Counted from the first letter of the stretch, positions 26,026 through 35,199 are shown. The stretch: 64,000 nt of DNA from Cyclobacteriaceae bacterium (GCA_016787645.1 JAEUUF010000015.1:267521-331520), one strand, 5' to 3'. Notes: generated by a model not told the origin, from the letters alone. Numbers and translations are program-made.

Positions 26026-26943
26026 CTAAGCCACCTTGGCCATCAGGTACTTCTTGGGCGTTATCCCGAACTTCTTTTTGAATGCGGCGATGAAGTGGCT
26101 GGGATTAGTGTAGCCCACCTGGTAGGCTACTTGCGCCACCTGGAACTTCTGGGAATCGAGCAGAACCCGGGCGTGGTCGAGCTTGTGATCAAGCAGGTAG
26201 CCGTAAACTGTGTTCCCATAGATTTCTTTGAATCCTGCCTTGAGCTGATGTTCATTCAGCCCGGCGAGCTTGGCCAGTTCGCGGATCGTCGGAGGGCGTT
26301 CTTCGTGGGCAAGTAAGTGCTCTTTGGCATTCTTTATTTTTCGCACCATGTCCTCGTTGTTGAGAAAAGGACAATTTTCCATATCGGGCTTGCGCTCTGA
26401 AAAATAGAGGGCGAGCAATTCAAGAATTTTTCCCTGGTAGAAGAGCCGGTTGGCGTTTGGGCTCAGCTGGATGTTAAACAACTGGTTGAGTTCCACCAGC
26501 AGGTTGGCGGGGATGTCGCGCTCATCGTAATACTTCTGGCGAATATTCTCCGGCTTAAGAAAGGGGAGTGGCTCGTGGGTGAACAACTCGTGCAGGCGTT
26601 CCAGGGTAATGTCCATCAGCACCATCTTCGAATGCGGGGCCAGCTTGAGCCGGAAGGGAAGTTCCTGGTCAGGGTTGAAAAAGAAATAGTTGCGACGCCC
26701 ATGGATCTCCCGCTGGTAATGCGGACCAAATTCAAAGATGGCGTTGCCTTCCAGGCAGAAGTAGAAATGAATGATCGATTTACGGATCAGGCTGGGCAGC
26801 GTCAAGCTGGAGTCTGTCGTGTTTTCCAGGACAGAGAGGGTCTGATCCGGCGAGTTGAACAAAACTCTTCCTTCACTGTTTGAGGTATTTTGGCTTTCCA
26901 CCTGGGGGTCATTTTGAGTGTTCATTTGGCAAAAGTACCTCAT
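26026..26943 (-). CDS. AraC-family transcriptional regulator, probable controller of heme uptake
   Basis: A 305-residue regulator. The C-terminal ~100 residues form the double helix-turn-helix of the AraC family (PTIRELAKLAGLNEHQLKAG and VAQVAYQVGYTNPSHFIAAF, ending FGITPKKYL). The N-terminal ~190 residues are a ligand-sensing region without a clear signature. A second Met at codon 7 (26925) is a possible start. It is divergent from the TonB receptor gene with 134 bp between the likely starts, an arrangement known for siderophore and heme receptor activators such as PchR; control of hmuR-hmuY is therefore inferred from context. Confidence 0.88.
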   Translation of the reverse strand: MRYFCQMNTQNDPQVESQNTSNSEGRVLFNSPDQTLSVLENTTDSSLTLPSLIRKSIIHFYFCLEGNAIFEFGPHYQREIHGRRNYFFFNPDQELPFRLKLAPHSKMVLMDITLERLHELFTHEPLPFLKPENIRQKYYDERDIPANLLVELNQLFNIQLSPNANRLFYQGKILELLALYFSERKPDMENCPFLNNEDMVRKIKNAKEHLLAHEERPPTIRELAKLAGLNEHQLKAGFKEIYGNTVYGYLLDHKLDHARVLLDSQKFQVAQVAYQVGYTNPSHFIAAFKKKFGITPKKYLMAKVA

Positions 26944-27017
26944 TAGAGAGCTCTAATTATGCTAAAAGTCAGGTTTTATGGTGTTTTATACCCACAAATG
27001 ACTGATTTTAGTCAGGT
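26943..27017. promoter_or_regulatory. Candidate operator region between the AraC regulator and the heme receptor
   Basis: Two direct copies of AGTCAGGT lie at 26967-26974 and 27010-27017, 43 bp apart (about four helical turns), as expected for AraC-type half-sites. The inverted repeat TTAGAG-AG-CTCTAA lies at 26943-26956, and a GACT / AGTC pair at 27000-27013. Function is inferred. Confidence 0.5.
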
Positions 27018-27041
27018 AGGCATTAATCGTACTGATCTGGG

Positions 27042-27049
27042 TATTTTTG
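27042..27049 (+). promoter_or_regulatory. Putative -7 promoter element (TATTTTTG) for the heme receptor
   Basis: TATTTTTG fits TAnnTTTG. If it is used, transcription starts a few bases further on, at or past the ATG at 27051. That favours the GTG at 27078 as the true start. No clear -33 element is seen. Confidence 0.45.
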
Positions 27050-27077
27050 AATGCCGGGCCCGCCAATCTTTGCGCCC

Positions 27078-29240
27078 GTGAAGACTGCGCTGATTGCATC
27101 TGTACTTATTCTTCTTGCTACCTATTCGTTCGCGCAGGAGGCCGATACACTTGCACCCCAGCAGTTGGAAGCCTTGGTCGTGACGGCCACACGTACTGAA
27201 AGAACCATGGGCGCCCTGCCCATGCTGGTGATGGTAGTTCCCAAGATGCAGATCCGTACCATGGGCTCACTGCGTCTCACCGAAGTGCTCACCGAACAAA
27301 CGGGGCTTGCCGTTGTTCCGCAGGTGAACGGTCAGGGCAGCGGCATCCAGATCCAGGGACTTAACCCGGATTACACCTTGATCCTGCTGAATGGAGAACC
27401 CCTCATCGGCCGATACACCGGCTCACTCGAATTGAGCCGCATCGCGGTTGGTAACATCAAACAAATCGAAATCGTCAAGGGTCCTTCTTCCAGCCTGTAT
27501 GGTTCGGATGCGTTGGCGGGCGTGGTGAATATCATTACCGAGCGACCAGATGGTACGCGGGGTAGTTTCTATTCGCGTTATGGCACCAACCAAACCCTCG
27601 ACCTTACTGCTGATTACGGAACAACGTCCGGAAAGTGGGGATTTTATGTTTTTGGCAATCGCTACAGCACCCATGGATATGACTTGTCGCCGCAGAATTA
27701 TGGCAATACAGTTTCTCCGTTCCACAGCTACACGGGCAGTGCGAGAATCAGTTATTCATTTTCCCCCCGTACCGAGTTGGTCCTGTCCGGGCGCTATTTC
27801 CGCGAGAAGCAACAATATGATTTTGAAGTGCTGACCGGCAACAATGAGAAGATCCTCACCACCGGCGATGGCATCACGTCCGATTGGAACTTTAATCCGG
27901 TACTAACTCACCGTTTCAATGAGCGCACCAAAGTAACCGCACGTCTTTACGCCACGCACTACCAGACCGAAACGCGGTTGGTCAACCCGGCCACGGATAC
28001 ACTGTATTACACCGATGATTTTCGGCAATCGTTTCTTCGGCCGGAACTAAACCTTGAATACTTCCTCGGGCGACAGCACGATTTCACGGTGGGCGCCGGT
28101 GCGAATCTTGAGTCTGTTGAGACCATGCGCTACGGCGATGCCATTACCCGTCACCAGGAAACCAAGTATGCTTTTCTCCAGGATGAATGGACGCCGATGG
28201 ACAGGCTGAACGTGATTGCCGGCGCCCGGTATGACTACAATACCGTCTATGGGTCACAGCTCAGCCCCAAGTTGTCGTTGCGCTATGAATTGGGAAAACA
28301 TGTTGCGCTCAAGGCTTCGTACGGAGTTGGATTCAAAGCTCCGGATTTTCGGCAGCTCTACCTGAATTTCAACAACTCGGCAGCGGGTGGATATAGTGTC
28401 CTGGGTACGGAAGTCGTTGAGGCTCGCCTGGCACAAATGGATGCGCAAGGACTCATCAGCGGCTACCTCATCGACCCGGCATTGCTCGGCAACCTTGAAG
28501 CGGAACGCTCGCAGGCCTTCAACGTCGGCGCACGCGCGGATTTTTTCAGCAAGCTGGTGATGGATGTCAACCTCTTTCACAACTCCATCAACAACCTGAT
28601 CGAAACGCAAGCTGTGGCGGTGACCACCGCCAACCAGACGATTTACAGCTACCGGAACATCAAGCGCGTCTATACCCAGGGTCTGGAGGCCAACCTGACC
28701 TATCCGCTTTCCAGGAAGATTTCGTTGTCGTTGGGCTACCAGCTTCTTTACGCCAAGGATGCCGACGTAGTGGACAAGGTGGAGCGGGGAGAAGTCTATT
28801 GGAGAGATCCCGTTACCCTCGTGACGCGTCGCCTGCAACCGGACGAATACTTCGGTTTATATAATCGCTCACGGCATATGGGCAACTTTAAAGTCTTTTA
28901 TAATGATCCTTCGGGATGGGAGGCCAGCGCCCGCGTGATCTACCGCGGCCCGTATGGCATGGGTGATATCCGGGGTAATATCCAGGGCGAAGTGCTTCCT
29001 CCTTCCGATATCAATGGGAATGGAATCCTGGACACCCACGATCATTTTGTCTCGGGTTATGCGCTGGTCAATTTGTCCCTGGCGCGCGTGCTGCGCTCGG
29101 GACTTCGGTTCCAGGTGGGTGTCGACAACCTGTTCGATTACACCGATCCGATTTATATCCCCAACATCCCCGGCCGACTGGTCTATGCCAGCGTCGGGTT
29201 CACTTTCCAAAAGAAAAACAAATCAAACGTAAACCCTTAG
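27078..29240 (+). CDS. hmuR: TonB-dependent outer-membrane receptor (HmuR-like, heme)
   Basis: The start is set at GTG 27078, opening the signal VKTALIASVLILLATYSFAQ; the in-frame ATG at 27051 would overlap a promoter-like TATTTTTG. The ~720-residue protein has the N-terminal plug (LTEVLTEQTGLAVVPQVNG, GLNPDYTLILLNGEPLIGR, EIVKGPSSSLYGSDALAGVVN) and a 22-strand barrel ending ASVGFTFQKK. It lacks an N-terminal SusC-type carboxypeptidase-like domain, so it is not of the polysaccharide type. The gene that follows 5 bp later encodes HmuY, which makes heme the likely substrate. Energy would come from TonB-ExbBD encoded elsewhere. Confidence 0.88.
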   Translation: MKTALIASVLILLATYSFAQEADTLAPQQLEALVVTATRTERTMGALPMLVMVVPKMQIRTMGSLRLTEVLTEQTGLAVVPQVNGQGSGIQIQGLNPDYTLILLNGEPLIGRYTGSLELSRIAVGNIKQIEIVKGPSSSLYGSDALAGVVNIITERPDGTRGSFYSRYGTNQTLDLTADYGTTSGKWGFYVFGNRYSTHGYDLSPQNYGNTVSPFHSYTGSARISYSFSPRTELVLSGRYFREKQQYDFEVLTGNNEKILTTGDGITSDWNFNPVLTHRFNERTKVTARLYATHYQTETRLVNPATDTLYYTDDFRQSFLRPELNLEYFLGRQHDFTVGAGANLESVETMRYGDAITRHQETKYAFLQDEWTPMDRLNVIAGARYDYNTVYGSQLSPKLSLRYELGKHVALKASYGVGFKAPDFRQLYLNFNNSAAGGYSVLGTEVVEARLAQMDAQGLISGYLIDPALLGNLEAERSQAFNVGARADFFSKLVMDVNLFHNSINNLIETQAVAVTTANQTIYSYRNIKRVYTQGLEANLTYPLSRKISLSLGYQLLYAKDADVVDKVERGEVYWRDPVTLVTRRLQPDEYFGLYNRSRHMGNFKVFYNDPSGWEASARVIYRGPYGMGDIRGNIQGEVLPPSDINGNGILDTHDHFVSGYALVNLSLARVLRSGLRFQVGVDNLFDYTDPIYIPNIPGRLVYASVGFTFQKKNKSNVNP

Positions 29241-29245
29241 TTACT

Positions 29246-29887
29246 ATGTTAAACAATCGCTTTTCTCTCCTGGTTCTTGGCGTGGCTTTCATCACCTTGA
29301 GCTCGTGCTCGAAGAACGACCCGGCGCCCGTTACGGTGCAGTCGCAGACCATCACCAACCTTCCCGCCGATCCGCCCAGTGGTGGATATGATCCGATGAA
29401 TGGCCAGCCCATCGGGGTAACCAAGAAGTATACCTTCTTCAGTTTCAAGACTGGTGCAATCGTACTGAACGCGGACAGCGCCACCGCCAATTGGGATATT
29501 GGCTTCAATGGCACTACGATTTTAGTCAACAGCGGCACGAGCGGCCCCGGTACAGCCGGCGCGCAGGTGGTCACTGGAATTTTTGACGAGCTCGCCAATG
29601 CGCCCACAACGGGATACCTGACGGACAACAAGACTACCGTGCCCGCCACCTACGCGATTCCTAAAGGTTCGGGTAATGGCTGGTATAATTACAACGGCGC
29701 CACCAACGTCATTTCACCGATCGCCGGACGTATTATTGTCGTGAAGACCTCGGAGGGCAAATATGCCAAGATGGAAATCCTAAGCTATTACAAGGATTCC
29801 CCGGTTTCACCCGCGAGCACCGACGTGGATCGCTACTACACATTCCGGTACGTGTACCAGTCTGGCACCGGTACAAGCTTCAAATAG
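29246..29887 (+). CDS. hmuY: HmuY-family heme-binding lipoprotein
   Basis: This 213-residue lipoprotein (MLNNRFSLLVLGVAFITLSSCSK; lipobox LSSC) matches the HmuY family: TKKYTFFSFKTGAIV, SATANWDIGFNGTTILVNSG and YYTFRYVYQ near the C-terminus. In Porphyromonas, HmuY captures heme at the cell surface and passes it to the HmuR receptor. The gene lies 5 bp after the receptor gene and ends at a strong terminator, so receptor and hemophore form a two-gene operon. The heme ligands cannot be assigned without an alignment. Confidence 0.88.
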   Translation: MLNNRFSLLVLGVAFITLSSCSKNDPAPVTVQSQTITNLPADPPSGGYDPMNGQPIGVTKKYTFFSFKTGAIVLNADSATANWDIGFNGTTILVNSGTSGPGTAGAQVVTGIFDELANAPTTGYLTDNKTTVPATYAIPKGSGNGWYNYNGATNVISPIAGRIIVVKTSEGKYAKMEILSYYKDSPVSPASTDVDRYYTFRYVYQSGTGTSFK

Positions 29888-29904
29888 CAGGAATTCAGAA
29901 AAGT

Positions 29905-29938
29905 GTTCAGGCCGGGTCTTCCTGGCCTGAACTTTTTT
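29905..29938 (+). terminator. Intrinsic terminator after hmuY
   Basis: A 9-bp perfect stem (GTTCAGGCC / GGCCTGAAC) with a 10-nt loop is followed by six T. It lies 17 bp beyond the hmuY stop; A residues on the other side may let it also serve the convergent gene. Confidence 0.88.
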
Positions 29939-30556
29939 CTACTTATAGTTCTTCTCCCCGGCCATGATCGCTACGCTGAGGATGTTTTCTCGCGGAGGAA
30001 GAGGGCACGAATAATTGTCGTTATAAGCGCAGTAGGGATTGTAGGCCTTATTGAAATCCAACTCAATGGTAGTGGCCGCCGGGATCTTTCGAAGATCGAG
30101 ATAACGCCCCCCGCCATAAGTCTGACCGGCACTCGTTCCGTCGGCAAATGCAAGGAAGAGCTTGCCACGATTCGGACCCATGTCCATGATTTCCAGGATC
30201 AGCAATTTGTACTCCTGGCCATCCAGTTCAAAAACCGCCCAGGCATAATCAAGGTAGCGCTCCTGTTCACCGGTACTGGTTTCCAAAACCCTGACCTGCT
30301 TGTTGGTCACCGGTTCAAGTTTTGCCAGGACCCTGTACTTTAAATCAGGCGGGAAATAGTTTAGGGCCCGGATCGAATCCCCCTTGTCTTTCATGGGCGA
30401 CTCGGCACCTGATTTCATAAACTCATCTTTTCGGACACGCTCCTCGTTGATCACAGTCGAATATTCTTCGGGGGTTGGACCGGAGGAGATTGAGAAATAA
30501 ACCATCGCGGCAATAGCGGCGATAACCAGGGTGATCAGTATTGTCGAGCGCTTCAT
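29939..30556 (-). CDS. DUF1684 family protein
   Basis: A 205-residue protein with one N-terminal helix (STILITLVIAAIAAMVYFSI), so membrane-anchored or exported. The DUF1684 signature is complete: YGGGRYLDLRKIP, then ELDFNKAYNPYCAYNDNYSC and PLPPRENILSVAIMAGEK. The cysteines in CAYNDNYSC are characteristic, but the family has no established activity. It converges on hmuY and shares the terminator region. Confidence 0.9.
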   Translation of the reverse strand: MKRSTILITLVIAAIAAMVYFSISSGPTPEEYSTVINEERVRKDEFMKSGAESPMKDKGDSIRALNYFPPDLKYRVLAKLEPVTNKQVRVLETSTGEQERYLDYAWAVFELDGQEYKLLILEIMDMGPNRGKLFLAFADGTSAGQTYGGGRYLDLRKIPAATTIELDFNKAYNPYCAYNDNYSCPLPPRENILSVAIMAGEKNYK

Positions 30557-30577
30557 AAGGAGTAGTAAGGTAGCCGG

Positions 30578-31279
30578 CTAAAGCATCCCTTCATCCGCAA
30601 AACTAAAATACTTCGGGCCACAAACGATCAGGTGGTCGAGCAATTGAATTTCAAGAAACTTCCCTGCTTCCTTCAACTTACGGGTGAGGTCGATATCACT
30701 TTGACTGGCGGTGCGGTTGCCGGAGGGATGATTGTGTGCCACGATGATCCCGCTGGCCAGGTGATCCAGGGCGCCTTTGAAAATGACCTTGGGGTCGGCC
30801 ACGGTCCCGCTTACTCCGCCTTCACTGATGCGTTGTTTCCGAATCAGCCGGTTCGCCCGGTTGAGCAAGAGAACCCAGAACTCCTCGTGCGGAAGGTCCA
30901 TCAGGTCGCCACAGATCAAGTCATACGCTTCCCGTGAGGATCCCACCTTGGGCTTTTCGTGCACGTCCGTCTCTTTTCGGCGTCGTCCCAGCTCGAGAGA
31001 TGCTACGATGGCTATGGCCTTCGCCGGGCCAATGCCGTTGATGCGTGTCAGATCTTTGGCGGTCATCCGGGCCAGCGCGGGTAACTGGTGATCAACGGCT
31101 TCGAGGATTCGCTTAGCGAGGTCGAGTGCGCTGAGTTTCCGCGATCCGGTGCCGATCAGGATGGCGATGAGTTCGGCATCAGAAAGGGCAGCGGTACCCT
31201 TCAACAATAATTTCTCCCTTGGGCGGTCTTCGGGAGACCAGTTCTTAATGGCCAGTGGCTTTCCGTCTTCGATCTGCAT
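30578..31279 (-). CDS. radC: RadC/JAB-domain protein
   Basis: The 233-residue protein has a helix-hairpin-helix region (LARMTAKDLTRINGIGPAKA) and then the JAB/MPN metalloprotease-like domain with the metal motif HNHPSGN followed by a downstream Asp. RadC proteins are widespread; the early assignment to DNA repair is doubtful and their activity is unknown. It lies downstream of rpsT on the same strand but is separated from it by the rpsT terminator. Confidence 0.95.
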   Translation of the reverse strand: MQIEDGKPLAIKNWSPEDRPREKLLLKGTAALSDAELIAILIGTGSRKLSALDLAKRILEAVDHQLPALARMTAKDLTRINGIGPAKAIAIVASLELGRRRKETDVHEKPKVGSSREAYDLICGDLMDLPHEEFWVLLLNRANRLIRKQRISEGGVSGTVADPKVIFKGALDHLASGIIVAHNHPSGNRTASQSDIDLTRKLKEAGKFLEIQLLDHLIVCGPKYFSFADEGML

Positions 31280-31355
31280 CCGGCGAAGCTATCCGGGATG
31301 TGCAAGCGCACAAAAGAAAGAGCGGCAGGAAATCCTGATCGTTTTTGCAGGGCAT

Positions 31356-31390
31356 AAAAAAACCCTCCTTCACCCGGGGGCAAAGAAGGG
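31356..31390 (-). terminator. Intrinsic terminator of rpsT
   Basis: The minus strand reads CCTTC ... GAAGG around a GC-rich loop and then continues GGG and seven T. It lies about 20 bp after the rpsT stop. Confidence 0.75.
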
Positions 31391-31410
31391 AAAAATGGGG
31401 TCTTTAGCGA

Positions 31411-31665
31411 TTAGGCCAGGGCGTTGACCTTCTTGGTCAACTTTGACTTCTGGTTAGCCGCTTTCTTCCAATGAATGACATTCTTCTTGGCCAGTTTGTC
31501 GATCATGGAGGTCACTTCCTTCAGGAGGGCCTGGGCCTCGTCCTTTTTGGTCGTGGTGAGGAGTTTCTTGATCTGGGTACGGGTGGTCTTATGCTGATAG
31601 CGGTTACGTACGCGCTTCTTTTCGTTGGCCCGGATGCGTTTTTCGGCTGATTTGTGGTTTGCCAT
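31411..31665 (-). CDS. rpsT: 30S ribosomal protein S20
   Basis: The 84-residue highly basic protein has the standard S20 start (MANHKSAEKRIRANEKKRVR) and the family's three-helix composition, ending KVNALA. S20 binds 16S rRNA in the 30S body. It has its own promoter and terminator. Confidence 0.98.
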   Translation of the reverse strand: MANHKSAEKRIRANEKKRVRNRYQHKTTRTQIKKLLTTTKKDEAQALLKEVTSMIDKLAKKNVIHWKKAANQKSKLTKKVNALA

Positions 31666-31685
31666 GTGTCTTTTAAAAAGGACTG

Positions 31686-31716
31686 CAAAAATATACCCTT
31701 AATCCGGATTTGCAAA
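31686..31716 (-). promoter_or_regulatory. Promoter of rpsT (TTTTG - 19 bp - TATTTTTG)
   Basis: On the minus strand a TTG box at 31713-31715 is followed after 19 bp by TATTTTTG at 31686-31693, an almost ideal match to the Bacteroidota -33/-7 promoter (TTTG and TAnnTTTG). The -7 box ends about 20 bp before the start codon. It is the best-supported promoter in the window. Confidence 0.75.
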
Positions 31717-31733
31717 ACCTTGTCCAGAACAGG

Positions 31734-33338
31734 CTATTTGCCCTTTGCCGTACCCTCAAACAGCAGCCGGCAGTTGGGATCGAGGTCCAGCGCCGTCGGG
31801 CGACCTTTTGAGGCCAGGGTAAATTGGCCAGCAGTAGCCGTAATGTCCAGGGTTTGATCCACCACCGTTCCATCCTCCATCCGAAGACGAATTTCCAGGG
31901 GAAAACGGAAGGGGTTGGGCTGTTCTTGTTTGACCGATACTTTCACGGTTGACTTTGCCTTATCATAGGTCCACGTGACCGATAAGCTGGGTTGCCCGGG
32001 TGTATAGAGCCACTGGCGGAAGAAATCGCCCAGGTTCTTCCCGGATGCATTTTCCATGACCTTCTGGAAATCAGCAGTCAATACATTTTGATCGCGGTAA
32101 GTCTTGTAATAAGTACGGATACCACTCCAGAATGCTTCGTCACCTACCGCTTGCCGGAGCATATGTAAAACCCACGAAGCTTTTTGATACGTGTTTGTGC
32201 TGAGCACCTTGCGGATTTCGGTGATGGTCGTATCCACTATGGGCTTCGGGTTGGTCTTGAAATACTTTACCACCTGGTCGCGGTCTTTCGCCAGTTCCGC
32301 TTTCATCGGGGCAGAGCCATGTGCCTGCTCGAGGAACAACAGCGCAAAGTAGGTGGCAAATCCTTCGCTCACCCACACATGATGCCAGTCTCTCTCGGTC
32401 ACGGAATTCCCAAACCACTGGTGGGCGGATTCATGGGCGATCAGTTCTTCGATGTTGTTTTTTCCTGTCACGGCTGATTCGCGGTAAAAGATATTTCCAG
32501 CATTCTCCAATCCGCCCCATCGTGTCAGGGATTGCACGTGTGCTAGTTTCTCGTAGGGATAGGGACCAATGTTTTTATGAAAGTATTCGAACACTTGGAC
32601 GCCAACCGCAAAATCATTGAACCCGGCATCGCGATCCTGGGGATAGACCCAGATACTCTGTGGAATTTGATCGACGATGGCCTTCTCCTCCGTGGCGAAA
32701 CGGGCTACACCTACCGCGGTGACTTTCATCGCGATTGGGACAGACTCCACGTAACGGGTCAGCTTCATTCCTTTCTCCAGGTTGGTTTCTTCCTTCTTTA
32801 CACCGCTGGCCACAACCTGGTATTTTTCCGGTGCCACAATGATGAATTCCAGGGTGGCTTTGTCGGAAGGATGATCAATGCACGGTAACCAGTAGTGACC
32901 CCGGTCCGGCCAATGATCGGCGAAGTAGGTGCGGTCACCATACCGGTTCTTCCCAATGAGAATACCATCTTCCGGCTCACCGGCATACCGTACCCGGACC
33001 GTCTTCACTTGTCCGACCGTCGTTGCCGCGGGCAAGGTTAACGTGAGTCGCCCTCCTGTATGTTTATAGTTGATTGACTTTTCATCCATCGTGACTTCTG
33101 ACACGGTCATTCCCCGGCCTTGAGGTGACTTTTCAGCGAGGTCGAGAAAGAAGGTGTCGGTGGCCTTCTTGAACAGGATGGTGATCTGTGCCTCGCCATG
33201 AATGATATTGGTGGAATCATTCAGGGTAATCCGGAATGAATAGCGTTGTACATCCACGGCGTCTTGGCGTGGATAAGGATCCGTCGCATGTGCGATTGTC
33301 AGGAAAACCGTCAGCAGGAGCGCAAGGGTGTACTTCAT
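31734..33338 (-). CDS. Secreted M1-family aminopeptidase
   Basis: The 534-residue enzyme has a signal peptide (MKYTLALLLTVFLTIAHA). The M1 gluzincin motifs are in place: the exopeptidase motif GGLEN (residues 275-279; usually GxMEN), zinc motif H302-E303-SA-H306 in HESAHQWFGN, and the third ligand E325 in VSEGFATY. It should release N-terminal amino acids from peptides in the periplasm. It is shorter than PepN because the C-terminal ERAP-like domain is absent. Confidence 0.95.
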   Translation of the reverse strand: MKYTLALLLTVFLTIAHATDPYPRQDAVDVQRYSFRITLNDSTNIIHGEAQITILFKKATDTFFLDLAEKSPQGRGMTVSEVTMDEKSINYKHTGGRLTLTLPAATTVGQVKTVRVRYAGEPEDGILIGKNRYGDRTYFADHWPDRGHYWLPCIDHPSDKATLEFIIVAPEKYQVVASGVKKEETNLEKGMKLTRYVESVPIAMKVTAVGVARFATEEKAIVDQIPQSIWVYPQDRDAGFNDFAVGVQVFEYFHKNIGPYPYEKLAHVQSLTRWGGLENAGNIFYRESAVTGKNNIEELIAHESAHQWFGNSVTERDWHHVWVSEGFATYFALLFLEQAHGSAPMKAELAKDRDQVVKYFKTNPKPIVDTTITEIRKVLSTNTYQKASWVLHMLRQAVGDEAFWSGIRTYYKTYRDQNVLTADFQKVMENASGKNLGDFFRQWLYTPGQPSLSVTWTYDKAKSTVKVSVKQEQPNPFRFPLEIRLRMEDGTVVDQTLDITATAGQFTLASKGRPTALDLDPNCRLLFEGTAKGK

Positions 33339-33370
33339 GGAATGAATACTTTCGGCCTGAATGTAAGCGG

Positions 33371-34336
33371 ATGAGGCCAGCCCTGAAAGTGCTTTTGTTA
33401 TTGATGGTGGTAATGAATTCCGGCTGGGGCTTCTTTGGGCATGAAGCCATCAATCGATTGGCCGTCTTTGCGCTGCCCCCGGAGATGATCGTTTTCTACA
33501 AACGGCACATCGATTACCTGGCAGAAGCTTCTGTCAACCCCGATCGCCGGCGGTACGCAGTAAAAGAGGAGGGGCCGCGTCATTATATCGACCTGGATAG
33601 CTATGGTGACAGTGCCATGGTCTTGCTTCCCAAGTACTGGAAGGAGGCAGTGAATAAGTTGGGCGAAGACACACTGATGGCGCATGGCATCGTGCCCTGG
33701 CATATTGTGAGGATGACGAATCAACTGCAGGAGGCATTCTTCATCAACGACCCTGATCGAATTCTGAAGTGCTCAGCGGAATTGGGGCATTATGTGGCTG
33801 ACGCGAATGTTCCTCTTCACACCACCAAAAATCACAACGGTCAACTCACCGGTCAGCACGGCATTCATGGATTCTGGGAGTCGCGGTTGCCCGAGCTATT
33901 CTCCGCTCAGTATGATTTTGTGGTGGGTAAGGCGGCTTATGTTCCGGACGTTCAGCAGCGTGCATGGGACGCGGTTGCGCGGGCGCACCAAGGCGTTGAT
34001 TCGGTATTGGACCTGGAGCGCATTCTCGCCATCAATCACTCCAACATCCGGTATAACTACGAGACGAAAGGCAAGCAGACGGTCAGAGTTTATAGTGTTG
34101 ATTACTCAACCAAGTACCACGAAATGCTGCGCGGCATGGTGGAGAGACAGATGAGGGCGAGTGTGAAGATGACGGCTGATCTGTGGTACACCGCTTGGGT
34201 GGACGCGGGCCAGCCGGATTTGCGGTTGCTGCTTTCCTACCGACCAACTGAGGAAGAGCTTCGTGCACGAAAGGCGGAGTGGGAACAATGGCAACTGCGC
34301 CGGTTTGCTGCACGCGACCATGAATTGCAAAAGTAA
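33371..34336 (+). CDS. Secreted zinc-dependent phospholipase C / S1-P1-nuclease-like protein
   Basis: The start at ATG 33371 opens the signal MRPALKVLLLLMVVMNSGWG; an in-frame ATG 45 codons upstream overlaps the neighbour's start. The 321-residue mature region has W/H-rich zinc-cluster motifs of the PLC/P1 nuclease fold: GWGFFGHEAINRLAV, GPRHYIDLDSYG, AELGHYVADANVPLHTT and HGIHGFWESRLPELF. Bacteroidota members are usually annotated as zinc-dependent phospholipase C family; nuclease activity is the alternative. It is divergent from the M1 peptidase gene. Confidence 0.88.
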   Translation: MRPALKVLLLLMVVMNSGWGFFGHEAINRLAVFALPPEMIVFYKRHIDYLAEASVNPDRRRYAVKEEGPRHYIDLDSYGDSAMVLLPKYWKEAVNKLGEDTLMAHGIVPWHIVRMTNQLQEAFFINDPDRILKCSAELGHYVADANVPLHTTKNHNGQLTGQHGIHGFWESRLPELFSAQYDFVVGKAAYVPDVQQRAWDAVARAHQGVDSVLDLERILAINHSNIRYNYETKGKQTVRVYSVDYSTKYHEMLRGMVERQMRASVKMTADLWYTAWVDAGQPDLRLLLSYRPTEEELRARKAEWEQWQLRRFAARDHELQK

Positions 34337-34353
34337 CTAGTCAGGTTGCCGGG

Positions 34354-35199
34354 TTATCGTTCCGTCAATCTGAATTGCACGGGGAGGATTAGGTAAGTTG
34401 GTACATTCTTTCCTTCGCGAATGCCCGGCCGCCAATGACCAGACGTAGATCGCAGCGCCTTCTCAATGATCTTGTTAGTAGCATAGTCTACGGATCGTAT
34501 CGGTTTGATCTTTGTTACCTCCCCCTGTGCGGAAACGACAAAACTAAAAAACGCGTCCCCCTGCATACCCTTCTTACGTGAAATCCTGGGGTAGTCAATT
34601 TTTCTGTGCACATACTTGTAGAAGGCCTCCATTCCTCCCTGATATTCGGGACGCATGTCAACCTCAATGAAACCCCCATCGATTGTTATAAGGTCTCCCG
34701 TTTGATAATAGCTGATCATCGCATCGCGGGTTGACAAATCAATTTTTTCCCAGTAACCGTGCCGGGCATAGCAAAGACACCGTCCCTTTTCGAGCGCACT
34801 GTCCTTCACAAACGTCACGGTAGGCATCTCCTTGATCAATTCGTCAGCTGTGGTCGGGCGACCGTGTGCATCGAAGTATTGCCATGCTCCCGTCCGCACA
34901 CCTTTTTCAAAGAACCCTTTGGCCAGGAGACGGCCGCCTGGTCGGTAGTACTCGAAAGATCCCTTCTTTGTCAATCCATTGCGGGAGCCGGCCTGGCCTT
35001 TGACAAGGAGATTTCCGTTTTTGTCATAGTCCTCGAAATCCACATCCATCAATTTTCCGGCAACCGGCCTGGTAATGCGTAGGAATGCGTAGTGGTCGGC
35101 GCTCACAAAATTTTCACACGAATCCAGGTAATATCTTTTCTCCTGGGCTCGGACACTGGTACCTATTACCATCAGTACAATGACAATTGATCTGAGCAT
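34354..35199 (-). CDS. Exported protein with MORN-like repeats and a TonB-C domain
   Basis: ATG 35199 opens the signal (MLRSIVIVLMVIGTSVRAQ); the codon six positions earlier is TTG. Residues ~60-130 contain MORN-like strands (GNLLVKGQAGSRNGLTKKG, YRPGGRLLAKGFFEKGVRTG, AWQYFDAHGRP). The last ~75 residues are a TonB C-terminal fold (FFSFVVSAQGEVTKIKPIRS, then GHWRPGIREGKNVPTYLILP and VQFRL). Such proteins are common in Bacteroidota; they lack the TonB transmembrane and periplasmic linker, so this is not a true energy transducer. Confidence 0.8.
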   Translation of the reverse strand: MLRSIVIVLMVIGTSVRAQEKRYYLDSCENFVSADHYAFLRITRPVAGKLMDVDFEDYDKNGNLLVKGQAGSRNGLTKKGSFEYYRPGGRLLAKGFFEKGVRTGAWQYFDAHGRPTTADELIKEMPTVTFVKDSALEKGRCLCYARHGYWEKIDLSTRDAMISYYQTGDLITIDGGFIEVDMRPEYQGGMEAFYKYVHRKIDYPRISRKKGMQGDAFFSFVVSAQGEVTKIKPIRSVDYATNKIIEKALRSTSGHWRPGIREGKNVPTYLILPVQFRLTER

